Shown here: piece by piece, positions 41,278-50,167 of the stretch
How the letters are laid out: every line of letters starts with the position of its first letter
Numbering within the stretch: position 1 is the stretch's first letter
Assembly (NCBI GenBank): GCA_937923795.1
Contig: CALDWI010000017.1
Span: 1-64,000, forward strand
DNA length: 64,000 nt
From: an uncultured Collinsella sp.
GTDB taxonomy: Bacteria > Actinomycetota > Coriobacteriia > Coriobacteriales > Coriobacteriaceae
Reading direction: 5' to 3'
Position numbers and translations under genes: made by a program
Notes under the pieces: model-generated
The model's input: the letters and a program-made list of their open reading frames with translations, nothing else
Database searches by the model: none
What the model was told of the DNA's origin: nothing

Positions 41278-42957
41278 CTAGTCGCGCGTCAGCTTACGGT
41301 GAATACGATGCGGCTGGGCCGCGTCCTCGCCCAGGCGCTCGATGCGGTTGGCCTGATAGGCCTCGAAATTACCCTCGAACCAATACCAGTTGCCCGGATT
41401 CTCGTCGGTGCCCTCCCACGCCAGAATGTGCGTGGCGACGCGGTCCAGGAACATACGGTCGTGGCTAATGACCACCGAGCAGCCCGGGAACTCGAGCAGC
41501 GCCGCCTCGAGCGAGGACAGCGTCTCGACGTCGAGGTCGTTCGTGGGCTCGTCGAGGAGCAGCAGGTTGCCGCCCTGCTTGAGCGTGAGTGCCAGGTTCA
41601 GACGGTTGCGCTCGCCACCGGAGAGTACGCCAGCGCGCTTCTGCTGGTCCTGGCCCTTAAAGCCAAAGCTCGCCACATAGGCGCGGCTCGGGACCTCGGT
41701 CTCGCCGACCATCATGTGGTCCAGGCCGTCCGAGACGACCTCCCACAGGTTCTTGTCGGGGTCGATGCCGGAGCGGTTCTGATCAACGTAGCTAATCTTG
41801 ACGGTCTCGCCCACCTCGAGCTCGCCCGAAGTCAGCGGCTCCAGACCCACAATCGTCTTGAACAGCGTGGTCTTACCGACACCGTTGGGGCCGATCACGC
41901 CCACGATGCCGTTGCGCGGCAGGGTGAACGAAAGGTCATCGATGAGCACGCGACCGTCGAACTCCTTGTGCAGGTGATGGGCCTCGAGCACCTTGTTGCC
42001 CAGACGCGGGCCCACAGGGATGCGGATATCGGTCCAGTCGAGCTTCTGGCTTGCGCGGGCCTCGGCCTCCATCTCCTCGTAGCGAGCCAGACGAGCCTTG
42101 TTCTTGGCCTGGCGAGCCTTGGGTGAACTGCGTACCCACTCGAGCTCGGCCTCCATGCGCTTGGCGAGCTTGGCGTCACGGTTGCCCTGCGCCTCGATAC
42201 GCGCGGCCTTGGTCTCCAGATACGTGGAGTAGTTGCCCTTGTAGGGATAAAGGTGACCGCGGTCGACCTCGCAGATCCACTCGGCAACGTTATCCAGGAA
42301 GTAGCGATCGTGTGTGACGGCAAGCACCGCGCCCTGATAGTTATGCAGGAAGTGCTCGAGCCACAGGATCGACTCGGCGTCCAGGTGGTTCGTGGGCTCG
42401 TCGAGCAGCAGCAGGTCGGGAGCCTCGAGCAGCAGCTTGCACAGGGCAACACGACGGCGCTCGCCGCCGGAAAGCACGTTGACCGGCATGTCGGAATCGG
42501 GCAGCTGCAGGGCGTCCATGGCCTGGCCGAGCTTGGAATCGATATCCCAGCCGTCGGCGGCATCGATCTCGTCCTGGAGCTTGCCCATCTCGGCCATGAG
42601 GGCGTCCATGTCGCAGTCCGGGTCGCACATCTCCTCGCCGATCTTGTTGAAGCGATCGACCTTGGCGATCATGTCGCCAAACGCCATGCGCACGTTCTCG
42701 ATGACGGTCTTGTCATCGTCGAGCGGCGGCTCCTGCTGCAGGATGCCCACGGTGTAGCCGGGGGTGAGCCTGGCATCGCCGTTGGAGACCTCCTCGATAC
42801 CGGCCATGATCTTGAGCAGGGTCGACTTGCCCATACCGTTGGGGCCCACGACGCCGATCTTGGCACCGGGGTAGAAGCTCAGGGTCACGTCGTCAAGGAT
42901 TACCTTGTCGCCATGGGCCTTGCGAGCCTGATACATCTGGTAGATAAACTCCGCCAT
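41278..42957 (-). CDS. ettA: Energy-dependent translational throttle protein EttA (ABC-F)
   Basis: 559 residues with two ABC ATPase domains and no membrane helices. Domain 1: VVGPNGMGKSTLL, NVLSGGERRRVALCK, LLLLDEPTNHLDAES. The P-site tRNA interaction motif lies in the helical linker (SPKARQAKNKARLARYEEM). Domain 2: VIGPNGVGKTTLF, VLSGGERNRLNLA, LLLDEPTNDLDVET. EttA binds the ribosomal E site and gates entry into elongation according to the ATP/ADP ratio. Length and motifs are typical. Confidence 0.96.
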   Translation of the reverse strand: MAEFIYQMYQARKAHGDKVILDDVTLSFYPGAKIGVVGPNGMGKSTLLKIMAGIEEVSNGDARLTPGYTVGILQQEPPLDDDKTVIENVRMAFGDMIAKVDRFNKIGEEMCDPDCDMDALMAEMGKLQDEIDAADGWDIDSKLGQAMDALQLPDSDMPVNVLSGGERRRVALCKLLLEAPDLLLLDEPTNHLDAESILWLEHFLHNYQGAVLAVTHDRYFLDNVAEWICEVDRGHLYPYKGNYSTYLETKAARIEAQGNRDAKLAKRMEAELEWVRSSPKARQAKNKARLARYEEMEAEARASQKLDWTDIRIPVGPRLGNKVLEAHHLHKEFDGRVLIDDLSFTLPRNGIVGVIGPNGVGKTTLFKTIVGLEPLTSGELEVGETVKISYVDQNRSGIDPDKNLWEVVSDGLDHMMVGETEVPSRAYVASFGFKGQDQQKRAGVLSGGERNRLNLALTLKQGGNLLLLDEPTNDLDVETLSSLEAALLEFPGCSVVISHDRMFLDRVATHILAWEGTDENPGNWYWFEGNFEAYQANRIERLGEDAAQPHRIHRKLTRD

Positions 42958-43048
42958 ATGTCTGTTCTATCCTTTCTACCTGCTGTTTCCCTATTCTTGA
43001 TTCGCTTTAGTGGAAACGAAATGAGGAAACCAGCTCTGAAACTTAACG

Positions 43049-43076
43049 AAAAAGGGGCATGGTTGCCCACGCCCCT
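43049..43076 (-). terminator. Terminator after the SdpI-like gene
   Basis: On the minus strand GGGGCGTGG pairs with CCATGCCCC (one G-T) around a 4-nt loop, followed by a T5 run. It separates the sdpRI-like pair from ettA. Confidence 0.78.
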
Positions 43077-43140
43077 AATACTACCTGGGAAAAGTCCCCC
43101 GGAACATACTATGAACTGCGTACGCTAGTTTTCCGCAACC

Positions 43141-43845
43141 TTAACGAGCGGCTCGCTGCGATTTGCGCCACAACAGATACGAGTAGACGTAGACGGCTCC
43201 AACCGAACCAAACGCCAGAACCGCAATCACCGCGGCGACGACTTCACTCGAAAGCACGCTGCCTGCCACGCCCATCACAATCAGGCCAATACCCAGCACC
43301 ATAAAGCAGGCGCCGCCAAAACGCTGCGTACGGCGCCAGTTCTCGGGATCGGCAAGCGCCCAAGGTGTCTTGATACCGAGCGTATAGTTCTGCTTCACAC
43401 GCGGCAAGTAGTTGCCTACGCCGATGAACAGCAAACCGACAACACCGGAAATCAGCACGTTAACCGAACCGACCGCCGGCACCACGCCCCAGACCGTAAG
43501 CTCTCCCAGCCAGCTTATGGCGCACATGAACAAGGTGAAGGCGATTACGAAGCCCTGGTAGAACTTGCCCGAGGTTCGATATGCCTCACCTTTGGGGTCG
43601 ATGCGCGGCACCACGCAGAACATTGCGAGAAGCGCCAGAGGCAGCACGCCGAGCGCGGAGGCCATCCAGCTAGGACCCCAACCGTCGACGGCGCCGTTCG
43701 CGCCCCAGTGCGTGGGAATCTGCGCAGGCAAGCTCGGCATCACCATGAGGTGCGCTACGACATTGGCGACGCACAGAGCGACCAGCACAATCCACACGCG
43801 CGACGATACCCCCGTGGGGTGAATGCCCTTGTTTTCGTTATTCAT
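43141..43845 (-). CDS. SdpI-family immunity/signal membrane protein
   Basis: 234 residues with about six hydrophobic helices. The early loop PSLPAQIPTHWGANGAVDGWG is split around DUF1648, and the late part NYLPRVKQNYTLGIKTPWAL, then NWRRTQRFGG is the SdpI signature. In Bacillus subtilis SdpI gives immunity to the SDP toxin and sequesters SdpR at the membrane. The ATG at 43845 follows GGAAGG by 8 nt; earlier in-frame starts are less likely. It overlaps the regulator gene by 8 nt. No sdpABC toxin genes are seen nearby. Confidence 0.88.
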   Translation of the reverse strand: MNNENKGIHPTGVSSRVWIVLVALCVANVVAHLMVMPSLPAQIPTHWGANGAVDGWGPSWMASALGVLPLALLAMFCVVPRIDPKGEAYRTSGKFYQGFVIAFTLFMCAISWLGELTVWGVVPAVGSVNVLISGVVGLLFIGVGNYLPRVKQNYTLGIKTPWALADPENWRRTQRFGGACFMVLGIGLIVMGVAGSVLSSEVVAAVIAVLAFGSVGAVYVYSYLLWRKSQRAAR

Positions 43846-44116
43846 CCTTATCACCTTCCGTGTTTGTAAAACCCATAAACCAGCCAATCAAATCCTGCAT
43901 GACGGTGGTGTTTAAGCTGTATACGATGTTTTGGCCATGGCGCTCGTCGGTCACCAACCCGGCGTTTTTGAGCGTCGCCAAGTGATGGCTCAGCGACGGC
44001 TTACTGATATCGAAATGCTCGGCAAGCTCCCCCGCCGTGCAATTGCCCTCGCGCAGCAACTCCAAAATGCGCCGTCGCGTTGGATCGGCAAGTGCCTTAA
44101 AACCCTCTCCCGGCAT
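43838..44116 (-). CDS. ArsR-family autorepressor (SdpR-like)
   Basis: 92 residues. The winged helix FKALADPTRRRILELLREGNC, broken by a turn, then AEHFDISKPSLSHHLATLKNAGLV is typical of ArsR/SdpR repressors. It lacks obvious metal-binding cysteines beyond one. The gene order regulator then SdpI-like membrane protein, with overlapping frames, is that of sdpRI. GAGGAGG lies 5 nt before the ATG at 44116, and A/T-rich repeats upstream are a likely self-operator. Confidence 0.9.
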   Translation of the reverse strand: MPGEGFKALADPTRRRILELLREGNCTAGELAEHFDISKPSLSHHLATLKNAGLVTDERHGQNIVYSLNTTVMQDLIGWFMGFTNTEGDKDE

Positions 44117-44162
44117 AGAACCTCCTCTCACCAGTTCGTTCGACGCGCACACTATACTCGAT

Positions 44163-44190
44163 ATTTAGATGTTTGTCTAATTATCTAATT
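44163..44190 (-). promoter_or_regulatory. Probable operator of the SdpR-like regulator
   Basis: TTAGA-TGTTTG-TCTAA (44165-44180) is an inverted repeat, and a further ATCTAA half-site follows at 44183. It lies about 50 bp upstream of the regulator start in A/T-rich DNA that would also hold the promoter. Confidence 0.5.
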
Positions 44191-44283
44191 CAGCAATAGC
44201 CATAGAACACTCGTTCGCTTTTAGTTACAATACCGTTAGAAGCAGATGGGCCAGCTCCCCTCTACCAGAGAAGGAGATGGACT

Positions 44284-44370
44284 ATGAGTATTGACGATGT
44301 CCTGACGTTGTTATTGCTTGTAATCGCGGCTGTGGAGCTCGGCATCCACATTGGAGGTCGAATGAAATAG
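44284..44370 (+). CDS. 28-residue hydrophobic peptide, holin-like/type I toxin-like
   Basis: ATG at 44284 with AAGGAG 7 nt upstream, TAG at 44368-44370. The peptide has the pattern MSIDD, then a single hydrophobic helix VLTLLLLVIAAVELGI, and ends GGRMK. Size and topology resemble small holin-like toxins or membrane regulators. It stands alone in the gap between sdpR and tcdA. The 200 bp after it contain G/C-rich inverted repeats but I could not define an antitoxin RNA. Confidence 0.6.
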   Translation: MSIDDVLTLLLLVIAAVELGIHIGGRMK

Positions 44371-44579
44371 CCGCCCCCGCGTAATGCGAAGACGGCCACT
44401 TCTCACGCCATAAACGTGTTTCGGAGTTGGCCAACCCGCGGCCACGGGTGCCATCTGCTTCAATCTTATGCGAATCCCCGCTTCATTTCAACATGCCCCA
44501 AGGCCTCAAATGGAGGCAGAATAATACCTATAATGGCGATAGCCAATTACGTTAATTACTTCCCCATCGGAGGATATCT

Positions 44580-45377
44580 ATGACCGAAACCGCAGTCGCC
44601 GCTCCCGTCGAGACGCGCGACACCAAGCTCGAGATCATCATGGGGCGCGAGGCGCTCGACAAGCTCGCCGACGCCACGGTGTTGGTGCTCGGCTGCGGCG
44701 GCGTGGGCTCTAACTGCTGCGAAGCGCTCGCCCGCGGCGGCATCGGCCATTTCGTAATTCTGGATAAAGACATCATTGCGCCCAGCAATATCAACCGTCA
44801 GGCCATCGCGTTTCACAGCACCATCGGCAAGCGTAAAGTTGATGTCATGGAGGCCATGATCCATGACATCAACCCTGCCGGCACCGTCATCAAGCGCACC
44901 GAATACCTGCTGAGCGACAACATCGACGAGTTCTTCGCGAGCGTTTTGGAGCAGACGGGTGGCAAGCTCGACTACGTCGTCGACGCCATCGACACCATCT
45001 CGGCCAAGCTTACCATTGCCAAATATGCTCAGGACCACGGCATTCGTTTGGTTAGCTCCATGGGCGGGGCCAACAAGCTCCATCCCGAGTGCCTCCGCTT
45101 TGCCGACATTTTCGATACGGTACGTGACCCCATGAGCCGCATCATGCGCAAAGAATGTAAGAAGCGCGGCATCAAGAGCCTACATGTACTGTTTAGCTGC
45201 GAGGAATCGGTTAAGACACAGCCCCGCGACCCTTCCAATATCCACGAGCGCACCGAGCTCGGAACCGCCAGCTTTATGCCGCCCATCATGGGCCAGATGA
45301 TTGCCGGCGAGGTTATTCGCAAGATCAGTGGACGCGGTACCGAGCGCGTTCGCGCCGACGGCCAGCGCCTGGACTAG
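44580..45377 (+). CDS. tcdA: tRNA threonylcarbamoyladenosine dehydratase (TcdA/CsdL)
   Basis: 265 residues of the E1-like ThiF/MoeB superfamily. The ATP-binding loop VLVLGCGGVGSNCCEAL, NINRQ and VVDAIDTISAK, then SSMGGANKLHPE match TcdA, which dehydrates the t6A base at position 37 of ANN-decoding tRNAs to a cyclic form. GGAGG lies 7 nt before the ATG. The TatD gene follows after 14 nt. Confidence 0.93.
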   Translation: MTETAVAAPVETRDTKLEIIMGREALDKLADATVLVLGCGGVGSNCCEALARGGIGHFVILDKDIIAPSNINRQAIAFHSTIGKRKVDVMEAMIHDINPAGTVIKRTEYLLSDNIDEFFASVLEQTGGKLDYVVDAIDTISAKLTIAKYAQDHGIRLVSSMGGANKLHPECLRFADIFDTVRDPMSRIMRKECKKRGIKSLHVLFSCEESVKTQPRDPSNIHERTELGTASFMPPIMGQMIAGEVIRKISGRGTERVRADGQRLD

Positions 45378-45391
45378 CAAGGCACACCGCG

Positions 45392-46174
45392 ATGAAGCTG
45401 CAGTCCTTTGATGCTCACTGTCACCTCGACCTGATGGCCAGCCCGAACACCGTTGCCCACGAAGCCGCAGCGATGGGACTGGAGCTCTTTGATTGCGGCG
45501 TCGATCCACGCGATTTCGCGTCAGCATCCGAACGCGCCAGCAGTAGTCCCAACGTTATTGCAGGGGTGGGCCTCCACCCCTGGTGGATTGCCGACGGCCG
45601 ATGCGGAACCGCCGAGGTCGGCCTGCTTTGTGAACTCGCCATCCGGGAACGGTTTATCGGCGAGGTCGGGCTCGATTTCTCGCCACGCTTTGCAGGCACC
45701 GAGGGAAACCAGACGCAGGCATTTGAACGGCTATGCCGAACGTTATCGCAGTCCCCGCTACCTGGACGCGTTCTATCCATTCACGCCGTTCGCGCGGCGG
45801 GAGCAACTTTGGACACTTTGGAGTCGAACGACCTTCTAAAGGACGTCCGCAACTCCCCCACCATTATCTTCCACTGGTTTAGCGGCACCTCAGATGAGTT
45901 TGTCCGCGCACGCATTGCGGGCTGCTACTTTTCCGTGAATGAACGCATGCTTGCGACCAAACGTGGGCGCGAATACGCGCGACAGATTCCACTTGATCGC
46001 TTGCTACTCGAAACCGACGCGCCGGCCGAACCAGACGCGGAAACATCCGCGCGACAGTTCGTCGATTCACTCATAAGAGTATCCGAGGTCATTGCTGCGC
46101 TTAAAAACTGCCCCGAGGAGAGCATCAAGTCGGTCGTCCTGGAAAATTCCCACTCCATTTTCGACTTCCGCTGA
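45392..46174 (+). CDS. TatD family metal-dependent hydrolase
   Basis: 260 residues. Metal-binding DAHCHLD at the N terminus, AGVGLHPWW, GEVGLDFSP, IFHWFSG (usually FHCFSG) and LLLETDAPA are TatD motifs. The family includes 3'-5' DNA/RNA exonucleases in repair and other phosphoesterases; this one is shorter and more divergent than standard TatD. AAGG precedes the ATG by about 9 nt. It is probably co-transcribed with tcdA. Confidence 0.86.
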   Translation: MKLQSFDAHCHLDLMASPNTVAHEAAAMGLELFDCGVDPRDFASASERASSSPNVIAGVGLHPWWIADGRCGTAEVGLLCELAIRERFIGEVGLDFSPRFAGTEGNQTQAFERLCRTLSQSPLPGRVLSIHAVRAAGATLDTLESNDLLKDVRNSPTIIFHWFSGTSDEFVRARIAGCYFSVNERMLATKRGREYARQIPLDRLLLETDAPAEPDAETSARQFVDSLIRVSEVIAALKNCPEESIKSVVLENSHSIFDFR

Positions 46175-46179
46175 CCTCG

Positions 46180-46409
46180 GTGGGCAAAAAATGCCAAATA
46201 TGAGTACTGTTGTAAAACTGGTCACATTATTTTGCACCAAAACAACGACCTGATAATGTACAACTGTTCATTATCAGGTCGTTTTAGCATACCCAGGGAC
46301 ATATTAGACGGCTTTAAGTTGTCCGCAGACACTCAACTTGGACCTCAAGAGCCAAATTTTGCTGCTACTAAATTTGTGACAGTACTCATATTTGGCATTT
46401 TTTGCCCAC
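46180..46409. repeat. 230-bp element with perfect 31-bp terminal inverted repeats
   Basis: Positions 46180-46210 and 46379-46409 are exact inverted copies, starting GTGGGCAAAAAATGCCAAAT. The interior has no open frame of note and carries a 15-bp hairpin at 46244-46283. No convincing target duplication flanks it. It fits a MITE-like or dispersed extragenic element, or one very long hairpin in RNA. It fills the 301-bp gap between tatD and the FGGY kinase gene. Confidence 0.8.
46244..46283. terminator. Hairpin inside the inverted-repeat element
   Basis: AACGACCTGATAATG and CATTATCAGGTCGTT form a perfect 15-bp stem with a 10-nt loop, then TTAG. It could end the tcdA-tatD transcript. Confidence 0.6.
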
Positions 46410-46475
46410 GACCCTCAAGGGACATGCGAATCGCACAACGCAGCCCCCATAAGAGCGTGGGGCAATTCGGCGGCG

Positions 46476-47993
46476 CTATACTAGCTCGTGCATAAGGTCG
46501 CAATTTCGCGCATATAGCTCATCAAAGATACGGCGGCGCGATGCGTACAGCTCATGAGCGTCCATATCAGGCTCGATCGTTTGCGCGACCCCAAGAACCC
46601 GGGCAAGCTCACCCCATGATGAATAGGCGCCGCCAGCAAGTGCCGCCATAAGAGCATCGCCAAAACATGCGCCCACCGTAACCTTCGCAACCGAGACCTC
46701 ACGACCGCAGACATCGGCAATCGCCTGCATCCATACCGGATTCTTAGTTCCGCCGCCCACGAGCATGATGCGCTCGATGGGAAGCCCGTGCTCGCGCTCG
46801 ATGATGTCGACATGAGCCGCAACAGTGTAGGCGATCCCTTCCAAAGCCGCGCGGACCATATGGCCTCGGGTATGCCTTTCGGTCAGACCGAAGAACACGC
46901 CACGCGCCTCGGGATCGTTGAGCGGGGTGCGCTCGCCCGCAAAGTATGGAAGACACAGCAGGCCATCTGCTCCAGGACCTACCTGCCCGGCATCGTGCGC
47001 CATGACCTCATAGGCATCGGGGCCGCCGGAGTGTTCGGCATCCATGACATCGCGGTACAACTCGCGTCGCAACCACGCCGTCAACGCACCTGCCGTATTG
47101 GTCCCGGCGCAGATGCCGTAGGTTCCGGGGATGATGAATGTCCCTGGCCATAGACGAGCGTCATCGACCATATGGTCCGCCAAATAGATAAAGTAGGCCG
47201 TGCTCCCGAGTTGCACCATCATGTCCCCGGGGCAGAACACTCCAGTAGAAATCGCCTCGGCGCCCGAATCGCCTGTTCCGACAAGCACCGGCGTATCCCT
47301 CGCAAGACCGGTTTCAACCGCCGCCCGATCCGTGATTACGCCGGCGATATCGGTCGCCGCCATGACTTCGGCCATCTGGTCGGGACGGCAGAACCGCGCG
47401 CACCCGCGCTCATTAACCTGCCACGTCTCACGATCGTATAAGGGAAGGAAATCCTCGGCAAGGTAACGGTCGATCGTAAACCTGCCGGTAAGCTTGGCGC
47501 ATAGATAGGACGAAGCCGTAAGAAACTTCGCCGCCCGCTCATGGACCTCGGGCATATTCTCCTTAAACCAAAGGACCTTAGGGGCGATATCCGACGAACA
47601 CGGATCGTGTCCAAAGAGCTGGCGAGCGCGATCGGGACCATATTCGGAAAGAAGCTCGTCAATCTGCGGCTTCGAGCGAGCATCGACCCCGTAGAGAATT
47701 GCCGGAGCCAAGGCGTGGCAATCTTCATCGACTGGCACGCAATCACAGCCCAAAGCCGACAACCCTACGCAGCGGATCTGGCTCGCCTCGATGCCCGCGC
47801 ACTCGATAAGCTCGCGAGACAGCCGGCAAAAATCACCCCACCAAATCGCTTCTGTATCGTGCTGATACCAACCATCCTGAGGGTTCTCGGTTTCATGTTG
47901 GCAAGATGCCTGCGCCACAATTCGACACTCCGCATCAATTAACACGCCCTTGGACGCACTCGTTCCAATGTCGATGCCAAGATAGTACGGCAT
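46476..47993 (-). CDS. FGGY family carbohydrate kinase (xylulokinase-like)
   Basis: About 505 residues. LGIDIGTSASKGVLID (phosphate 1), VLVGTGDSGAEAISTG, QLGSTAYFIYLAD, LPYFAGERTPLNDPEARG and the adenosine motif IMLVGGGTKNPVW are FGGY signatures, closest in style to xylulokinases. The sugar or polyol is not certain. ATG 47993 follows GGGGAG by 8 nt and lies 5 nt past the BtpA stop. It is the last gene of the ten-gene catabolic operon. Confidence 0.9.
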   Translation of the reverse strand: MPYYLGIDIGTSASKGVLIDAECRIVAQASCQHETENPQDGWYQHDTEAIWWGDFCRLSRELIECAGIEASQIRCVGLSALGCDCVPVDEDCHALAPAILYGVDARSKPQIDELLSEYGPDRARQLFGHDPCSSDIAPKVLWFKENMPEVHERAAKFLTASSYLCAKLTGRFTIDRYLAEDFLPLYDRETWQVNERGCARFCRPDQMAEVMAATDIAGVITDRAAVETGLARDTPVLVGTGDSGAEAISTGVFCPGDMMVQLGSTAYFIYLADHMVDDARLWPGTFIIPGTYGICAGTNTAGALTAWLRRELYRDVMDAEHSGGPDAYEVMAHDAGQVGPGADGLLCLPYFAGERTPLNDPEARGVFFGLTERHTRGHMVRAALEGIAYTVAAHVDIIEREHGLPIERIMLVGGGTKNPVWMQAIADVCGREVSVAKVTVGACFGDALMAALAGGAYSSWGELARVLGVAQTIEPDMDAHELYASRRRIFDELYARNCDLMHELV

Positions 47994-47998
47994 GCCGC

Positions 47999-48808
47999 TC
48001 ACTCCCCTCTCGCGGCACGGGCGGCAGCCATGAACCGCGCGACCCGTTCGGCTTCGACAGGGGCGTCGAGCTTGCCGTCTCGCTTGAGGCAGGTACCGAC
48101 AAACGCGCCATCATAATGCGAAAACACGTCTGCAACGGTAATCTCGCGACATCCCGTTCCACATACCACCGGCACATCGCCAACACGGACGCGCACCTCG
48201 TCGGCAAGCTCGCCCGAAGCGCCGCGCCCGGCAGCAGACCCGCCAATAACAAGGGCGTCGGGTAGGCAGTTGAATACCAGCGAATCGGCAATATCGGGAG
48301 TCGATCGGTCGTTAAGGTACACCTCGCCCTCGCTTGTGATGAAATGGAACATCTTTAGGTCATCCAGACGCAGGGCGGCACGGCGGCGCATGGTGTGCGC
48401 AAAGTCACGATTGATCAGGCCAAGATCGCCAGCCCAGGCACCGCAGAAATTGCAGCGTGTAAACTGCGCCTCAACGGCGGCGCACAGCTCGATCGTGGCA
48501 TCGCCGTCATAAATAGCCTCTGCACCCCAAGGGGTCGAGAAATCTGCGGCAAGAGCTCCGATGACATGCCCCATAGCGGCAAGGGTCACTGCCGACACAT
48601 GCTGCTCGTAGGGCATCGATAGCTCATTGGTGATCAGAATGCCGTCCACGCCACCCGACTGCAGCGCTTCGAGATCGCGCTTGGCGGCATCGATCACGCG
48701 CGAAACGCTGCCGCCCGGATAATACAGAGGATCGCCAGGCAGCGGCTGCAGATGCAGCATGCCAATTACCGGTTTCTCGGTCCCAAACATCGAAGCCATA
48801 AACGACAT
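47999..48808 (-). CDS. BtpA/SgcQ family protein
   Basis: 269 residues with a TIM-barrel outline: PVIGMLHLQPLPGDPLYYPGG is split by a turn near its end, then GVDGILITNELSMPY, and late VVCGTGCREITVADVF, GTCLKRDGKLDAPVE. This is the BtpA/SgcQ family, found in cyanobacterial photosystem I biogenesis and in bacterial sugar operons, with unknown chemistry. AAAGGAG lies 7 nt before the ATG. Its place next to an FGGY kinase suggests aldolase- or epimerase-like sugar processing. Confidence 0.9.
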   Translation of the reverse strand: MSFMASMFGTEKPVIGMLHLQPLPGDPLYYPGGSVSRVIDAAKRDLEALQSGGVDGILITNELSMPYEQHVSAVTLAAMGHVIGALAADFSTPWGAEAIYDGDATIELCAAVEAQFTRCNFCGAWAGDLGLINRDFAHTMRRRAALRLDDLKMFHFITSEGEVYLNDRSTPDIADSLVFNCLPDALVIGGSAAGRGASGELADEVRVRVGDVPVVCGTGCREITVADVFSHYDGAFVGTCLKRDGKLDAPVEAERVARFMAAARAARGE

Positions 48809-48849
48809 GGTCAATCTCCTTTAGCTCGCCGACTCACAGACATCAACTG

Positions 48850-49287
48850 CTACTCGCCCAGCACCTCAACGAACACTTTTCGCTTCTGAGGTCCATCGAA
48901 CTCCGCAAGGTAGATGTTCTGGGCCCCGCCACATACAATGTGGCCGTCTTGAACGGGGAAGAAGCAGCTATTGCCGCAAATCATGCTCTTGATATGACCA
49001 CAGGAGTTATTGCCCGTGGCACCATAGCTCGGCAAGAAATGAGCATGCGCATAGGGGGCATCGGGCGGGGCAATGCGATCGAGCGTCTCCATGAGATCGG
49101 TCTCCACGCACGGAAGCCCCTCGTTCACCACGATGCCGCAAGTCGTATGCGACAAAATAATCGCTGCCAGTCCATCGGTCACCGCACTACGCTCGATGGC
49201 GGCATGCACATCTTCTGTGATATCGATGAGCTGGTCGGGCGCCGTCGATAGATAGCTCAATGTCTCGAGTGTCACCATGTCACTCAT
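48850..49287 (-). CDS. YjbQ/UPF0047 family protein
   Basis: About 145 residues. AIILSHTTCGIVVNEG, LPSYGATGNNSCGHIKSMICG and GGAQNIYLAEFDGPQKRKVFVEV are the hallmark segments of YjbQ proteins, some of which show thiamine-phosphate-synthase-like activity when overproduced. The natural role is unsettled. The start (49287, 49278 or GTG 49290) overlaps the stop of the upstream amidohydrolase gene, so it is translationally coupled. Its presence in a sugar operon is unexplained. Confidence 0.9.
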   Translation of the reverse strand: MSDMVTLETLSYLSTAPDQLIDITEDVHAAIERSAVTDGLAAIILSHTTCGIVVNEGLPCVETDLMETLDRIAPPDAPYAHAHFLPSYGATGNNSCGHIKSMICGNSCFFPVQDGHIVCGGAQNIYLAEFDGPQKRKVFVEVLGE

Positions 49288-50140
49288 CACCTTTCAGAAA
49301 ACGCAGCGCCGTACCGGAATACAGATTCTCCCGCGCCTCATCGCGCATGGGCACAGTATCAAGCGCCCGCTTGAGCTTGAAGGCGCGGAAGCGTGGCGTA
49401 TTGCTGGCAAACATCACCTGATGAGACAGGGCACGCTCATACCACAGCGGTCCCATATCGACGGTGAAGAGCCGCTGCATCATTTCTTCGGGCGAATCGA
49501 TATAGGTAATAGAGGCATCCGTATAGCAATTGGGATACTTGAGCAGCATCGCCACGGTCTCGCGCACCCAGGGCCAGCCAAAGTGCGTCAGGTTAAAGCG
49601 CACATCCGGATGCGTTGCGATGGTGTGCTCAAACGCAAGCGGGTGGCTTCGCGAAAGCTCCGCACCCGGCTCCCAGGACATACCGGCATGGAAAACCACC
49701 GGCTTGTTGTAGCGCTCACAGAGCTTGTAGAGCGGCTCGGCCACGGCATCATCGGGCGCAAAACCTTGCTTTGCCGGATGCAGGCAGAGCCCCTTGGCCC
49801 CCAGCTCGGTAAAGGCACGCTCCAGCTCATCGGCGGCGCCACTCACTTGCGGGTCCACGCTCGCGAATCCCCATAGGCGATCGGGGTGCGCGGCAACAAG
49901 CGCGGCAACCTGGTCGTTGGTGCCAAAGTGCCCGCCGCACGCCGTGGTCACATCGAGCGGCATGAGCACGCTTTTCCGCACATCGCAGACATCCATTTCG
50001 GCCACGAGCTCATCCCAGTCCATGGGGCCCATGTGCCCCATGCCAAACTCACGCTCCCAAAAACCAAAGCCGTCTGGCTCGTCGCCTGGCGTATAGATCT
50101 CGCCGTAGAGCATGGGCTGGACCAGCATATCGATTACCAT
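49280..50140 (-). CDS. Amidohydrolase-2 family metal-dependent hydrolase
   Basis: 286 residues of the Amidohydro_2 (decarboxylase/lactonase) type: an early aspartate-rich stretch, GFASVDPQVSGAADELERAF, GLCLHPAKQGFAPDD, VVFHAGMSWEPG, FNLTHFGWPWVRETV and VMFASNTPRFR. The usual HxH near the N terminus is not seen, which is odd. Members hydrolyse lactones or decarboxylate aromatic and sugar acids. AAAGGAG lies 6 nt before the ATG. It is the seventh gene of the operon. Confidence 0.85.
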   Translation of the reverse strand: MVIDMLVQPMLYGEIYTPGDEPDGFGFWEREFGMGHMGPMDWDELVAEMDVCDVRKSVLMPLDVTTACGGHFGTNDQVAALVAAHPDRLWGFASVDPQVSGAADELERAFTELGAKGLCLHPAKQGFAPDDAVAEPLYKLCERYNKPVVFHAGMSWEPGAELSRSHPLAFEHTIATHPDVRFNLTHFGWPWVRETVAMLLKYPNCYTDASITYIDSPEEMMQRLFTVDMGPLWYERALSHQVMFASNTPRFRAFKLKRALDTVPMRDEARENLYSGTALRFLKGDE

Positions 50141-50167
50141 CTTGCACTCCTTTCCAGGCTTTTATTC

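Noticed and set aside
46180..46409. Insertion sequence
   Set aside because: No transposase frame fits inside 230 bp and no target duplication is seen; kept only as a repeat element.
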